A stretch of DNA of 64,000 nt. Origin: Saxidomus purpurata. Its lineage: Eukaryota > Mollusca > Bivalvia > Venerida > Veneridae. Location of the stretch: positions 31,355,929 to 31,419,928 of the forward strand of contig JAFMSR010000015.1 of assembly GCA_022818135.1 (NCBI GenBank), read 5' to 3'. Every line of letters starts with the position of its first letter. The first letter of the stretch is position 1. A program made the translations under genes and the position numbers. A model generated the notes under the pieces. That model saw nothing but the letters and a program-made list of their open reading frames with translations, ran no database searches and was not told the DNA's origin. Positions 49,721-60,780 of the stretch are shown here, piece after piece.

Positions 49721-49836
49721 TTTATTGTAAGATAAGCATGCAGTGTTAACGACAAATTAAAATAGATTTTAAATAAGACTGTTGTCACAGATAAATACTG
49801 TTTGTCATTGGTTTTATTAAACTGCTTATGGGCCTT
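49721..49836. repeat. 116-bp direct repeat, right copy (LINE target-site duplication)
   Basis: Second copy of the repeat at 45515-45630, at the 5' side of the LINE, 40 bases ahead of its first ATG. The match stops sharply at both ends: before TTTATT and after GGGCCTT. Confidence 0.9.
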
Positions 49837-49954
49837 ATTTTAATCGTAACACGACGTTAGAAATGAAATAAAATATAATGTTTCTATTCCAACAAAATAT
49901 TCAGACTGATTAATTGTAGAAAGTAATAAAGATGGACTTAGTCGTCGCTCCTTC

Positions 49955-49990
49955 AAAAAAAAAAAAAAAAAAAAACCCCAAAAAAAAAAA

Positions 49991-50046
<56 letters not shown>

Positions 50047-50076
50047 ATTTTTTTTTAAAAATTTTTAAAAAAAAAA
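49955..50076. repeat. Poly-A/poly-T low-complexity block
   Basis: About 120 bases made almost only of long A runs interrupted by CCCC and short T runs. It begins 118 bases beyond the right LINE target repeat and is not the LINE tail, which is at the other end. Confidence 0.85.
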
Positions 50077-50379
50077 TATACAAATTCAATGATATCAATT
50101 AAGGATGTGAATTAAACAAATTTAGCGCTCATGTCAGTGGTTTCTGAATTCATGGCTTTTCATCCGCTTTTCAATTTATATTGTTTTCTCTTTTTCTTTG
50201 GTCTGTTTTAATGACACAATTTATCTGCATCAGATATAAGTACTTGATACCAAATGTGTATATGCCTTCGCTAGGATCGTCTTAACTGCGTCGCTGCAAT
50301 ATCTGTCACATTTTCTAGCTAATAAAGATACTGTGACGACTACGCTGGAAATGACAATACACTTTCATTTACGAAAGGA

Positions 50380-50720
50380 TGGCAATAAAAGAGTGTCACG
50401 ATGGTCCTGTATCGCTCAGAGTTTCAAACTGGCCTAGAAATCATCGAGATAAACACTCTGACCAACTTGTATATGTCGGTTTCAGATCAAAAGTGGCCTC
50501 TAAAGTGTGCCCAAGTTCTTTTCTCTATTATTTGATATGGTTACCTAGTTTTAAACCAAAGTGACCTAGTATTAAATTGGTCGACACATCATCCACGATA
50601 AACGTTCTTGCTAATTCTCATGATGAGTGTACATAAAAATGTGGCCTCTAGAGTGATCAAAATGTCAGTGTGGACAGGCAGACGGCAGACGACAGACGAC
50701 CGACATTAGGGATCACAATA
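50380..50720 (-). repeat. Inverted copy of the 40343-41120 repeat family
   Basis: On the minus strand: AGATATTGTGATCCC, GTCGTCTGTCGTCTGCCGTC, GATCACTCTAGAGGCCACAT, AAATAATAGAGAAAAG and TTGGTCAGAGTGTTTATCTC, in the same order as the plus-strand copy at 40343. Confidence 0.72.
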
Positions 50721-51372
50721 TCTCAAAATGAGAGAATTTGTTTTCACTGAAAGGACATTTACCTGAACAAGTACTTTTTTGCTAAGAAGTAGCTACTTTG
50801 GTAAACAAAATTGTCTTTATTTTGTCTATCCATAAAGGAAAACGAATTATTTCAGTGAAAGGAAAGAGGAGGATTCCGAAAAGAATCACGTTTTCGAATA
50901 GTATCGCTAAATAATTGTTCGCGTTTTGCGACCTTTGCTGATTTTCTTTAAAGAAAATATTGTATGGTCTTATGACACCTTATGATGGCAGATTGCATCG
51001 TCTTACTTGAAGATTGGAACCATGCTCTGTTTCGTCGACCTCGAAATAAAATGACATCTAGGACTTACAAAGTATTGTCTTGTTAGAACTTCGACGAATG
51101 ATAGGTTTTTAAAATTTATGACTCAAAACTGATATCAATGTGTTATTTCAGTAATGATGAAAGACATGTTGTAATGTTAAGTCAATCTAGTTAAAATATA
51201 AGTGGGCCATGGTTTTGTTGCACAGGCCCTGATAAGCTCCTTCTGCTTTTCCAGTAAAATGATGTCCAACACAACTGAGTTATTTTCCAGTTTAAAAATC
51301 TATTCAAATATCACATAAGAATAAAATGATTATGGATTGTGTTTCCTTTGATCACAATGATATACACCTCAG

Positions 51373-51378
51373 TTTATT
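51373..51378 (-). promoter_or_regulatory. Possible poly(A) signal beside the receptor stop codon
   Basis: AATAAA on the minus strand one base beyond the TGA stop. A second AATAAA lies at 50816-50821, about 560 bases downstream, and would give a more ordinary 3'UTR. Which one is used cannot be told from sequence. Confidence 0.35.
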
Positions 51379-51379
51379 A

Positions 51380-52596
51380 TCATAAAGGTATATTCATGTT
51401 ATATTCTGCGAGACAGGTTCCCTTGTTGCAGGACTCGAGTCTGCGATTTCCTGGCTTCTGGAGGAATCCATATTGACATCTTATCAGTTTTATGAACGTT
51501 TGCTTGAAAGTGCAGTTAAACATTGTGTAAATAATTGGATTTATTGTTGAACTAATCCAGCCTAGCCACACAAATGTCGAGATCAATATTGGATTAAAGG
51601 AACATGCTTCACACAACACTGTAAGAATGTTAACAACAAAGAAAGGCGTCCAGCAGGTTACAAAGATGGCAAACACGAAACCTAAGACTTTGGATGCCTT
51701 TTGCTCTGTTCGAACAGTTGTTTTGTCACTGTTTTTATCACGTGACAAGTTCAAAATACTTGAAGCTTTCACGATAATTTGTCTTGCCATGACGTCACGG
51801 AGAGAACGTTTCCCTGGGCTTTCTGCTCCACTATTGTATGTCTTAACGTCATCATCGGATGTTGTGTCGTTGTCACTAATGAGTGACTCTGACGATATGC
51901 CATTCACATGATGACCAGGAACACTTAAGAAGCACCTGTTTGACTCTGTAGTGGGCATGGTAGTAGCATATATTGTGTCGCAGGAAGCTGACTGAGATAT
52001 AATATCTGGAATTCGTTTAATATTTAGCTCATTTTCGTTTAAGTTATGTTGACTTCTGCTCTTTGAACACATTTCATACATATTATGGTCCCTAGAACTC
52101 GAGAAACTTTGCCTCGATGGTGTCGGGGAGGAATTTGTTCTCTTGTGTCGTCGCGATTTGACGCGGCGTAAAATCGGTTGACCCGACTGTGCAACATTTC
52201 CGTTCGGGTCATAGAGTTTAGACTGTTTACGTAAAAGTCTTACTGTCAGTCCATAGGACACCACCATTATCACAAGTGGAATGAAGAAGGCAAGAATAGA
52301 TCCGTATATAATGAATCCATTATTTTTCAACATACATTGTCTGTTATTCAATATATTGGATTCGTCGAGGATTCCAAGCACCGTGACAGGGCTGGATATT
52401 GCAGCGGCTGCAGTCCATATAAGGCTTATCTTGAGAAGGACGATAGACTTCGATTTATTTCTTGATTTTAGAGGGTTCCTAATAGCAAGATAGCGTTCTA
52501 AGGAGATACTGCAAAGGTGTAAAATCGATGATGTGCACATAAGAACGTCTGATGTGGTATAAACGCTGCATAACACGTGACTGAACCGCCAGTAAC
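51380..52596 (-). CDS. 5-HT2-like biogenic-amine GPCR, 3'-terminal coding exon (extracellular loop 1 to C-terminus)
   Basis: Class A amine receptor of the plasma membrane, expected to couple serotonin or a related amine to a G protein. Counting residues from the codon at 52576: C3 and C81 form the expected TM3-ECL2 disulphide pair, D10 is the amine-binding Asp3.32, E27-R28-Y29 is the DRY-type motif, followed by the AIRNPL loop typical of 5-HT2 receptors. TM5 has G92-S93 and FFIPL (P100 = 5.50), TM6 has C308-W309-T310-P311-F312-F313 and N316 (6.55), TM7 has N346-P347-I-I-Y350, and C367 is a likely palmitoylation site. The third intracellular loop is long (about 170 residues) and rich in Ser, Thr, Arg and Lys. 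The exon begins after a splice acceptor at 52597-52598, in phase 1; the preceding codons read YWRFSH, the usual ECL1 Trp region. Stop TGA is 51380-51382. TM1-TM2 exons are not in the window. Position 7.43 is W340, where vertebrate 5-HT2 receptors have Tyr, so the ligand is uncertain. Subfamily is inferred from motifs, not from a search. Confidence 0.92.
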
Positions 52597-52615
52597 CTGA
52601 AAATATAAATATCAG
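52597..52615 (-). other. Splice acceptor of the receptor exon
   Basis: On the minus strand a T-rich tract (TTTATATTTTCAG) ends in AG at 52598-52597. The reading frame continues without a stop from the first exon base (52596, two bases of a split codon ending in GT). A Gly codon split G|GT would match the Gly often found at this ECL1 position, giving a phase-1 intron. Seen directly; the phase is inferred from alignment with the receptor family. Confidence 0.85.
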
Positions 52616-54707
52616 ATATCTATAAATTCGCTAACCAAATTAACAATCATTAGTGTCCTTGTTCTGGTTAACCTCCCCTCTTACGAGCGAACATGTCTTT
52701 CGCTAATGCAATGTAAACTGTACTAGCAATGGTAGGCACCCTTACGTATGACAGTTTTTCGCAGTATTGCGTAGATTTATTACCAACGCAAGTCTTCAAG
52801 ACAAAAACATTTTTACGTTAGATTCATACAAAATTTGCAAAGTTAAAGTGACAAAAAATTTTGACGTACTGTAAAATTTCAGTTTAAATTCAGTTGAAAC
52901 TGGTTACGATGTATTTCACAGGTTCTTGTAAATGCAAGAATTATTGAAGGTGAATTTTGACCGACTTTAGTTAACATTAACTTCATGTATGCATTCGCAA
53001 TGAACAACAAGGTGTATGGGCAATTTGATATATAGTCATGATGCCAGTTTGAGCCTAAAATAGCTTACAAACTAGTATACGCTACAATACACGTGACTAT
53101 AGACAATGTGCAGTAAGGTAATGAAATTTTCAGTGCTGTAGCAGAAGAATCCGATGCTTATGTGTACACTAAATTGATATTTTAGGAGTGTACATTGGCA
53201 CTTTTTAAATAACTAAGGCAAACATGCTTACATTTAAATTTTAGAAGAAACTGTCTGTTGAAAGTGTCTGTATTAGTATTTTCAAAAGTAATTTTTGCTG
53301 TTAAAACACCGATGCCATTAAATTAAATGACTGATGATAATGACGAAAAATCATCTTTCGAGTTTTAACTTAATCTAACATTAGTGAATCTTCCTAAGAT
53401 AATGGCTTATTTAAACGGCCTTCTGATAGGGTTTTGCATCGTTATTTCGCGGAATGAATTGCGTACTGGGATTTTAGGCGCCGAATTATAAAAATAAAAT
53501 TTTGAAATCAGGTGCAAAATGTGCACGATCTAAATTTGTTTCCATCTAATTACCTTTATTTCAAAGTGTGCAATGTGTGCGGGATATCAGATATCCTCTG
53601 TAGGTTTATCTTATTAATGCTTAAAGCTGTTCCTTTACTAAAGGACTCTGAGATGAACAAACTTAATTAAAACCACCTGCACTACGTAATATACATACTG
53701 ACGTCAATAAGAACACCGAAGGGTTTTCGTTCTAACAAAAAATGCATGTTTAAGAGGCACACCCTAAAACTAGATGTATTTTTAAAACTATTAAGTAAAT
53801 TGAAAAATATCATCCCAAAACCTAACATTCAGTCATAAAATCAGTAATGATCAGTTAAATAAGTGAAATAAAACGCATTGTATTGATGTTGATTATTAAT
53901 TTTATGGTTGGTTTTATATTTTTGGGTGGAGACGGATGTATTATAAAAGGTCGTTTTCTTTTTATTTCATGCAGATACGATCACATTTCTACGTAAATGA
54001 TCTTCTTGAAAACTGTAATATTTTATTATTTTACGTACACTATCTACAATAGCTAGTTCTAGGAAGTGTCCCTTTAAGCTGTCTAAATCACTAACAATAC
54101 CGTTACGAACAGAATTTCATCATTTTTAATAATTCTGTCAGTCTAAATAAAACGTATACTTTCTTTTAATGGCCGTCTCATATAATGCATATATTATTTT
54201 GAAAGCTCTTTAATAATACACATGTACTTCGATCAATTTAAACCAAAGCATCTGCGGTTGATATGTGATGTTTTCCGACAGAGTCTCGAAATCATTTTTA
54301 CTCGTTGTTGTGTTTTGGTTCTCTTAGTGAATTCGTATTCTGGGGCGAACGATTTAAACTCACCTTTGTTTTAGCTCGTATCCTAACCCGAGGTTAAAAT
54401 GCAACTTACTCTTGGTTGATCATAATCAATTTAAGGAATAAAAAAAATTAAATTGATCATTTATAGATCATGTTAAAAATGCCTAGTGCGTAGCAGTCCT
54501 TATTTGCTTTAACTGGAAACGAAGAGGTTATTTTCATTCGAAGATCATCCTCTAATATAAATTATTAATGATAATGTTGTTCACTGTATAAAAAAGATGA
54601 ATCGTTGCAAATAATAGGAACAATCTACTGTCTGTTTAAGCAACAGCTACATGATGAATCCATGAATAAAACAACACTTTGAGGTATCGTACTTATCCAG
54701 TACAATA
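52616..54707 (-). other. Presumed receptor intron, proximal part
   Basis: Upstream of the receptor acceptor. No exon with TM1-TM2 features (GN-V, LAxxD) is visible on the minus strand here or further right, so the intron probably runs beyond the window. No other feature seen. Confidence 0.5.
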
Positions 54708-54825
54708 AGTTTATCTTGACATTCACAATTAATGCGAACTAATGAAGGCAATCAAGAGCGGTTTGTTCCAATTACTGTGCTGTGAATACAGATCACAAGT
54801 GTTTATCTTATGGAGGTTTGGTTTT
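54708..54825 (+). repeat. Family alpha core, copy E (in the receptor intron)
   Basis: TTCACAATTAATGCGAACTA, AGGCAAT and GGTTTGTTCCAATTACTGTGC match copy D closely, including the flanking TTATCT...TTGAC. It lies about 2.1 kb from the intact receptor exon, within the presumed upstream intron, mirroring the place of copy D relative to the relic. Confidence 0.65.
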
Positions 54826-54947
54826 TGTTATATAATTATGTTACTTTTGTGTTAGATAAATCTGATAATAATAATAATGATATCAATAAAATATTAGACT
54901 GCCAGACCAAGCAGTCCGGAGAATTTACTGACAAAGTCAAATTAGCT

Positions 54948-55235
54948 TACTGACAGGATAATGATAGAACCATGTTCTATTTACACTAAAACAATATTGA
55001 TATGTGCCTTGTTTTTCGTATTCAAGTCGTTTCTTCATGAGAGAGTTGTCGGTAAGCCTTTCTTAATTTTTTCAATATCATGGAAAAAAAAAACTGTGCT
55101 ATATTTCTACCATGTACTTTTAGATTCAAAAAGAAAATGAATGTTTCTAGTAAAAGAAAATGTTCTTTGTGCCGGTAAGACATCCTTCTGGATAAAATGA
55201 AAGCTGCTTGTATTTGCGGTCCTAGGACTTTAAAC
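54948..55235 (+). repeat. Local duplication, left copy
   Basis: Matches 55558-55825: TACTGACAGGATAATGATAG, GAACCATGTTCTATTT, CAATATCATGGAAAA, GCCGGTAAGACATC and GCGGTCCTAGGACTTT. Copies are about 610 bases apart, so this is a tandem duplication with an unrelated or decayed spacer. Confidence 0.8.
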
Positions 55236-55557
55236 ATCTACATATACACAAAATTGGATGGTAATTCTCAATAATATACATAGCGTTTAGTTTATGTCAA
55301 TATATACATGTAGTTGAAAACTTTAAGTTATATTCACTGGTTTAAAGACTCTAATATTTAGAATTTCCCCTTTACGTGCATCCGATTCGAAGTACTAGAG
55401 TGTTTTATTAAACTCAACTAAATCATTCTTCCTGAACACCTTCCTCACTCAATCCTATTATGTGTCACACAGTAAACAAGAAGTAAATTTCAATAAGATT
55501 TCCTTGATTTTATAGTCACAGGACAACATTGATTATAGTGATATAGTAAAATACAAA

Positions 55558-55825
55558 TACTGATAGGATAATGATAGAACCGAGTTCTATTTGCTCTAAA
55601 ACAATGTTGACATAAGTCTTTTTTCGTATATGTCGTTCCTTCATGAAAAAGTGTTATTTTTTGCAATATCATTGAAAATATTTCTGCACTATATTTCGAA
55701 CATGTACATCGATAAAAAGGCAAAGTTACGAATGATTTTGGTACAAATAAAAATCATTTCCGCCGGTGAGACATCTTTCTTGTAAAATAAGAGCTACTTC
55801 TTATTGTGGTCCTGAGACTTTGGAT
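55558..55825 (+). repeat. Local duplication, right copy
   Basis: TACTGATAGGATAATGATAG, GAACCGAGTTCTATTTG, CAATATCATTGAAAA, GCCGGTGAGACATC and GTGGTCCTGAGACTTT pair with the left copy at 54948-55235. Noncoding on both strands. Confidence 0.8.
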
Positions 55826-56399
55826 TGAATAGCATTTATTAAAAATTGCATATACAATAGTTCTGTTAAATAGCAGCAAGGATCAGGTAGAAGCTCTGAG
55901 CTTATTTAAATCCTCGGACTTTCAGAGTAAGTTAAGTTTTCTTTGAGCTTTCAAAAGCATTTCGATCTTTGGCCTTGAAAGATTGACTTCAAGCTCGGAC
56001 TAAAGGGAGAAATATGTAATGCACGGTCCATTTTGAATTACCTCAGCATATACTATCATACTTAGTCTTATGAGTATGATTTTATTAATGCATTATGACT
56101 GGTCAATCGTTAGTCACATGACGAGGTATATCCGTGGATAACACACTGCACGTGGCGCATATGTTCTTGTAAACAAAAAGCAGCAAAGTGCTTTGATGAC
56201 GTTATTGCACAGGCTGCATGTTCCTTTATAAAAATAACTTCACCACGGGCCTTTACACATGTATATAGGCTTAACATTATTCAATATTTTATATTAAACA
56301 GTTTTTGCATATTGGTAAACGCTTTTTCGTCTGTCTACTATTATATAAAATTGTTTTATTTTCCTCTCTCATAGCGTGATAGAATCCATATTTATCGAA

Positions 56400-56560
56400 G
56401 CAAAGTAACATCTGTCTGTTATATAAGTAATTGTTACTAGGAGTAGATGGCAAATTAAGTTGTTTGTATGGGGTAAGAATTAAATGGAATAGGATGAGTA
56501 TCTTCAGACTGTAGGTGTGACTATAAATGGGAAAGTTTCTGGTAACAAAAACAACCTCTT
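56400..56560 (+). repeat. Dispersed duplicate, paired with 19325-19480
   Basis: Right-hand member of the pair described at 19325-19480; 37 kb apart, same orientation. Confidence 0.6.
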
Positions 56561-56820
56561 AAATTATCTTGCGTGCACATAAAAATATATAATAAAATGT
56601 ATTCAAGCGTTTTGATACCTTCCCATTTACTTTTTTTCAAATCTTTAGGTAAAATAGACATCGCCTGTTTCTGTGTACTTATTTCTCTTTTATTATGAAT
56701 ATATAGGATGGTATAATATGGGCAATCCAAAACAATAAAACTTGTTTCCCTATCACCTATAATGAAACAGTATTTCTAGTGTATGCATTAATTTTGACAT
56801 ATATGGAGGTTTTGCTTGAA

Positions 56821-57116
56821 CATTTACGATAGGCATTGTGTATCAGGTTCATTTACGAAAGACATTGTGTATCAGGTAAATTAACATGTACGATAGGTAT
56901 TGTGTATCAAGTTCATTTACGACAGGCATTGTGTTTCAAGTTCATTTACGATAGGCATTGTGTATCAAGTTCATTTACGATAGGCATTGTTTTTCAAGTT
57001 CATTTACGATAGGCATTGTGTATCAAGTTCATTTACGATAGGCATTGTGTTTCAAGTTCATTTACGATAGGCACTGTGTATCACGTTCATTTACGATAGG
57101 CATTTTGTATCAGGAT
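56821..57116. repeat. 29-bp minisatellite, about 10 copies
   Basis: Tandem units beginning CATTTACGATAGGCATTG and ending in GTATCAAGTT or GTTTCAAGTT. Ten units are visible; the second carries a few extra bases and the first three are the most diverged. Central units alternate TATCAAG and TTTCAAG, suggesting higher-order duplication of a two-unit block. Confidence 0.93.
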
Positions 57117-57167
57117 GTGGAATTTACTTTTGAGATTACCAGAATGAAATGTCACAAAGAATGATAC

Positions 57168-57248
57168 ATCTAGATACACTTTGATTTATTGCTCATCTAG
57201 ATGCACTTTGATTTATTGCTCATTTCGATACACTTTGATTTATTGCTC
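57168..57248. repeat. 27-bp tandem repeat, 3 copies
   Basis: Units at 57168, 57195 and 57222, each ending CACTTTGATTTATTGCTC; only two or three bases differ. Lies 51 bases beyond the 29-bp minisatellite but is unrelated in sequence. Confidence 0.93.
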
Positions 57249-59445
57249 TCTTTTTTTTAGGAGAAAAGAAGTAAATGCAAGGAAGTATTAGTGTTAAACG
57301 TCTTTTTACAAAGATTACTTCTTTTGGCTGCCAAATTGTTGGTTTTTGCTGTTTTTGTGTTTAAATAAAAAACATTTCACATTTGCAAATTTTTCACATA
57401 GACTGACAGAAATCGTTCCGACATTCATTCTTTTTTACCTCTGTTTTTGCCACGCTAGCTGTATGTCTAGCAATCCATGACATTTAAGACCTTAAGTGTT
57501 GGTGGTTAGGGCGTTTAGCTGTTTTTCAGAGCGTGGTTGATATTTACACGTAACACCAATTATTAGTCATGAGTGACCGTGATATATGCAATATTGTCGC
57601 GTTGCACATTCTGCACAGTTACCTAAGAACAGTATAACAGGAAAAATAAAACTAACTGAAGAGGAGTATCATTATACAATAATTCTGCTAACGAAGTGCA
57701 TATGCACTACGTATTTAAAAGACAGAAACTCTGTGGTAAGATTGCAAAACATTTCTAAATTTATGACAGGATTCTAACAGGATTCTATTGTTTATAGCCG
57801 AAAATGCATAATCAACTAGTCTTTTAAGATGCGGATTTACATGAACGCTAGGTTTTGCCTGGCTAATAAAACTGAAACAAATAATTACATTTTGACTTCA
57901 TTTTCAGCAAATTAAGTTTATTTTGCTTTTGTGTTGCTTAAAATTGAAAATATTTTTGGCAAATAAGAAACGTTGGTTAAATTAGTAATTATGTCGTTTC
58001 TCAAAGCGAAACAAATGGAATATGATGGGCTTTTTCTATCTTTACAAAACGCACATTCAATTACAGATAGTCATCTAAAAGTAATTTTACTGTTATTTGG
58101 GAATCTAGGTTAATTCGTTCCTTAACATTAATTCTACTCCGCGCTTTTATCCAATCATTTTGTCGGTTTTGTATAAAATACTTGAGAAATCATGTCCGGC
58201 GGTGTTAATTATTCTCGAACTTGAGCTTAGTTATATATTTGTTTTATAGTTTGTTTTAGTATAGATTCATTCCAGAAAAGAATATTTCAAACGTTTTGTA
58301 GAATATATCATTTAAAACATGTACTTGTCTTGGTTTAAAAACAAACTTGTTAAAGAGACAATCCCTGTAACTAGTGTGAAATTAAATAACTTCAAAAGCA
58401 AAAATAATATAATATTCGCAAGTATAGTTACTTGGCCTAAATGTTTCAGCTTACATTCTTGTCATTAATAGTAATATCAGCGATTTAAAATATGTTGCAG
58501 TAGCGTAAAACTATCAATGATCTATGGAAAGTTGTTGTACAAATTAATTTTTTGGATAATGATTTATTACAGAATGTTTCTATATTTATTATTTGTGCTA
58601 AAATGAGGCAATTTTTTATATATGTTGTTCTTTAAAATTGTATTTATTAATAAGTTTACGTTCATTGAATATCTTATTTATGTTTGGAGAATATAATTTG
58701 CTAGATGTTGAGAGTGTCCCTTTAATTAAGAAGTTTTAGGGTATAACTAAACGACAGTGCCTTTAGATACGGCGAACAAGAGACCTGCATGAAACAGTGT
58801 CCGATCATTTACACAATATTCGGAACATTCTGTTTAAGAATGAGTCGTGTTAGAATCGAGATATTAAATCCATACCCATGATTTATCGTGTTTTATCTCA
58901 CGGTTAATCGTTCAGAGACAACCTAGGCTCGTGGTGTTATTGCTATGCAAGTAAGCTCCTAACTGTTGGCACAAGTATAATACGAATTAGTTATTCCTAA
59001 ATTAGTTTTTTATTCTTCTGCGTCTTTTAATATATGTAAAATAACAAAGTGCTGAAACTGGAGAAACCATAAACTTTATAAAAACTAAGTTTTTTCTCAT
59101 TTAAATATATAATGTTATTATCGATGCATGAATGTTAAAATGATTTTGAAACAGGCAAAAGAAAATATTAGAAAGAAATCTTACCACTTTATTTTTAAAA
59201 ATACAAGTTTCAGCAAAAACAATTCAAAAGTCTTCTTAAAATGTGTTATGATAAAAAGTGTTTGCAATTGTTTCGAATTTCTTAAACACAGTTTTTAACA
59301 ACAATTACTAAAATACAATGTAGTTGGTATTGTTACTCCTCCCAATTAACATCAAAGTTCATTTAAACTTTCCGCCTGGAAATTTTCAATGAAACCCTTA
59401 TTTACTAACTTTTTCGTTGAATCTTACGTTCATGCTTTAGTTTAG
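57249..59445. other. No recognised feature
   Basis: AT-rich, probably still receptor intron; short frames only. Confidence 0.4.
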
Positions 59446-59652
59446 TTTATACGAATATGTTTTTGTTCGGTTACGAAGAAAGCTTCGTACAATGTAGCTT
59501 ATTGAATCGCTCTCGAACACTCATTCTACATGTCATCATGCTCGCGAGAGAGAGGCAGCTGCTACCCATTTACAGCTTAGTGGACTGAGGCACGTCTGGC
59601 ATCAGTGTCTTTGCCCACGGACACACCTTGTGCTTGGGATGTGATAAGTCCA
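59446..59652 (-). mobile_element. SINE fragment sharing the same 3' tail, minus strand
   Basis: On the minus strand it reads GGACTTATCACATCCCAAGC, a middle part with CAGACGTGCCTCAGTCCACT, then TTCGAGAGCGATTCAATAAG, AAGCTTTCTTCGTAA and CGTATAAAC. The tail corresponds to that of the SINEs at 4914 and 8197. No A or B box is visible, so the tRNA head is missing or truncated. Confidence 0.72.
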
Positions 59653-60439
59653 AAAAAGTTTATTATTATAATTCTCTCAAAAGTAATCGATTTTGTGTAA
59701 TTTGATCATCATTATAGAAAATGGTCATGGAAGATTTAATAAATGTTCAGCATGCTGCAATGCACATTCTCCTTTTTAAGTTATCTTCTTTAAGAAATTG
59801 TTAATTTTAAGGAAAATCTTAAGATTTGAAATAAGATGCTACTGGAATATTGCCCCAGATTAACTGCAGTAGTTAACTTTCAAAAATAGAAGAAATTTAT
59901 TTGAAATAGGCTTTCAGACAGACCTTTTAAATATCTATGTAAGTAACAGGAATTATAGACTGGGCTGTTATAAGTTTTCGTCAATTTTCTAAAGGCATTA
60001 AATGTCAGTAGCCCAGAATGTCAGGATGACATATAGTAGTCTGCACATGTACTTGAAACATATTAAAGTGCAGACATATCTAATTCCATCGCTACTTTAC
60101 TACGGAAAAGGCTTGGCAAATATGTTCACTAAATTGGTCAATATATGTAAAAGAAAACTTAAGTTAATTCGAAGCTTCAAATTTTTGATGTCTTGATCAC
60201 TCTTGATTGGAGATGTAAGACGATTTAATCCCTGTATAATCCAGTTGTCTGGAATTTCGCAGCCTATTTATCGAGTTCCGCGTTTGGCCTTCCTGCGAAA
60301 TTTTAAAGTTATTACAAGTAACATATGTTGTTTCTATTTTAATATCATTTTCAAATACAAACTGACTCATAATGGGACAAAAGTTGGCCTTTCTTTCTAT
60401 AGATTGTTCTGTTATAAACAAATTTTTTTGTTTGTTTAC

Positions 60440-60780
60440 AAATATGTTACAACACCGCTAAACCAATTCAGTAACAAAATCATTACTAAAATTTTGTTGA
60501 AGCATTTAATTTGGAATTTCTTGATAAAGGGTTTATATGGTGCTTTGTACTTGAACAGCTGCTGAAACTGTTGCCGGTATGAGTCAGTCACGGCTCTATG
60601 GTATGTGTTTTAATTATATATGACAAATACCAGCTTCGAACTCATTAACCTGCCAATACATTCTATTTGGTTTATGAACTGCTTTATAAAACGGTACTGT
60701 AAACACGTGGTTTAACAACTAAAATTTATGTTTCCGTGATGCATTTATTACTGCATACTGGGAAAAAACGCACTTGCATG
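60440..60780 (+). repeat. Dispersed duplicate, paired with 36150-36490
   Basis: AACAGCTGCTGAAACTG, ATGAGTCAG, TATATATGACAAATACC, GAACTCATTAACCTGCC and CTATTTGGTTTAT align with the partner 24 kb to the left, same orientation. Confidence 0.65.

Noticed and set aside
45515..49836. LTR retrotransposon with 116-bp terminal repeats
   Set aside because: The enzyme set is endonuclease plus LINE-type RT with a zf-RVT finger; there is no gag, protease, RNase H or integrase, and the repeats lack TG...CA ends. A target duplication fits better.
56821..57116. CRISPR-like array
   Set aside because: Units are contiguous with no unique spacers, and the genome is eukaryotic; it is a minisatellite.
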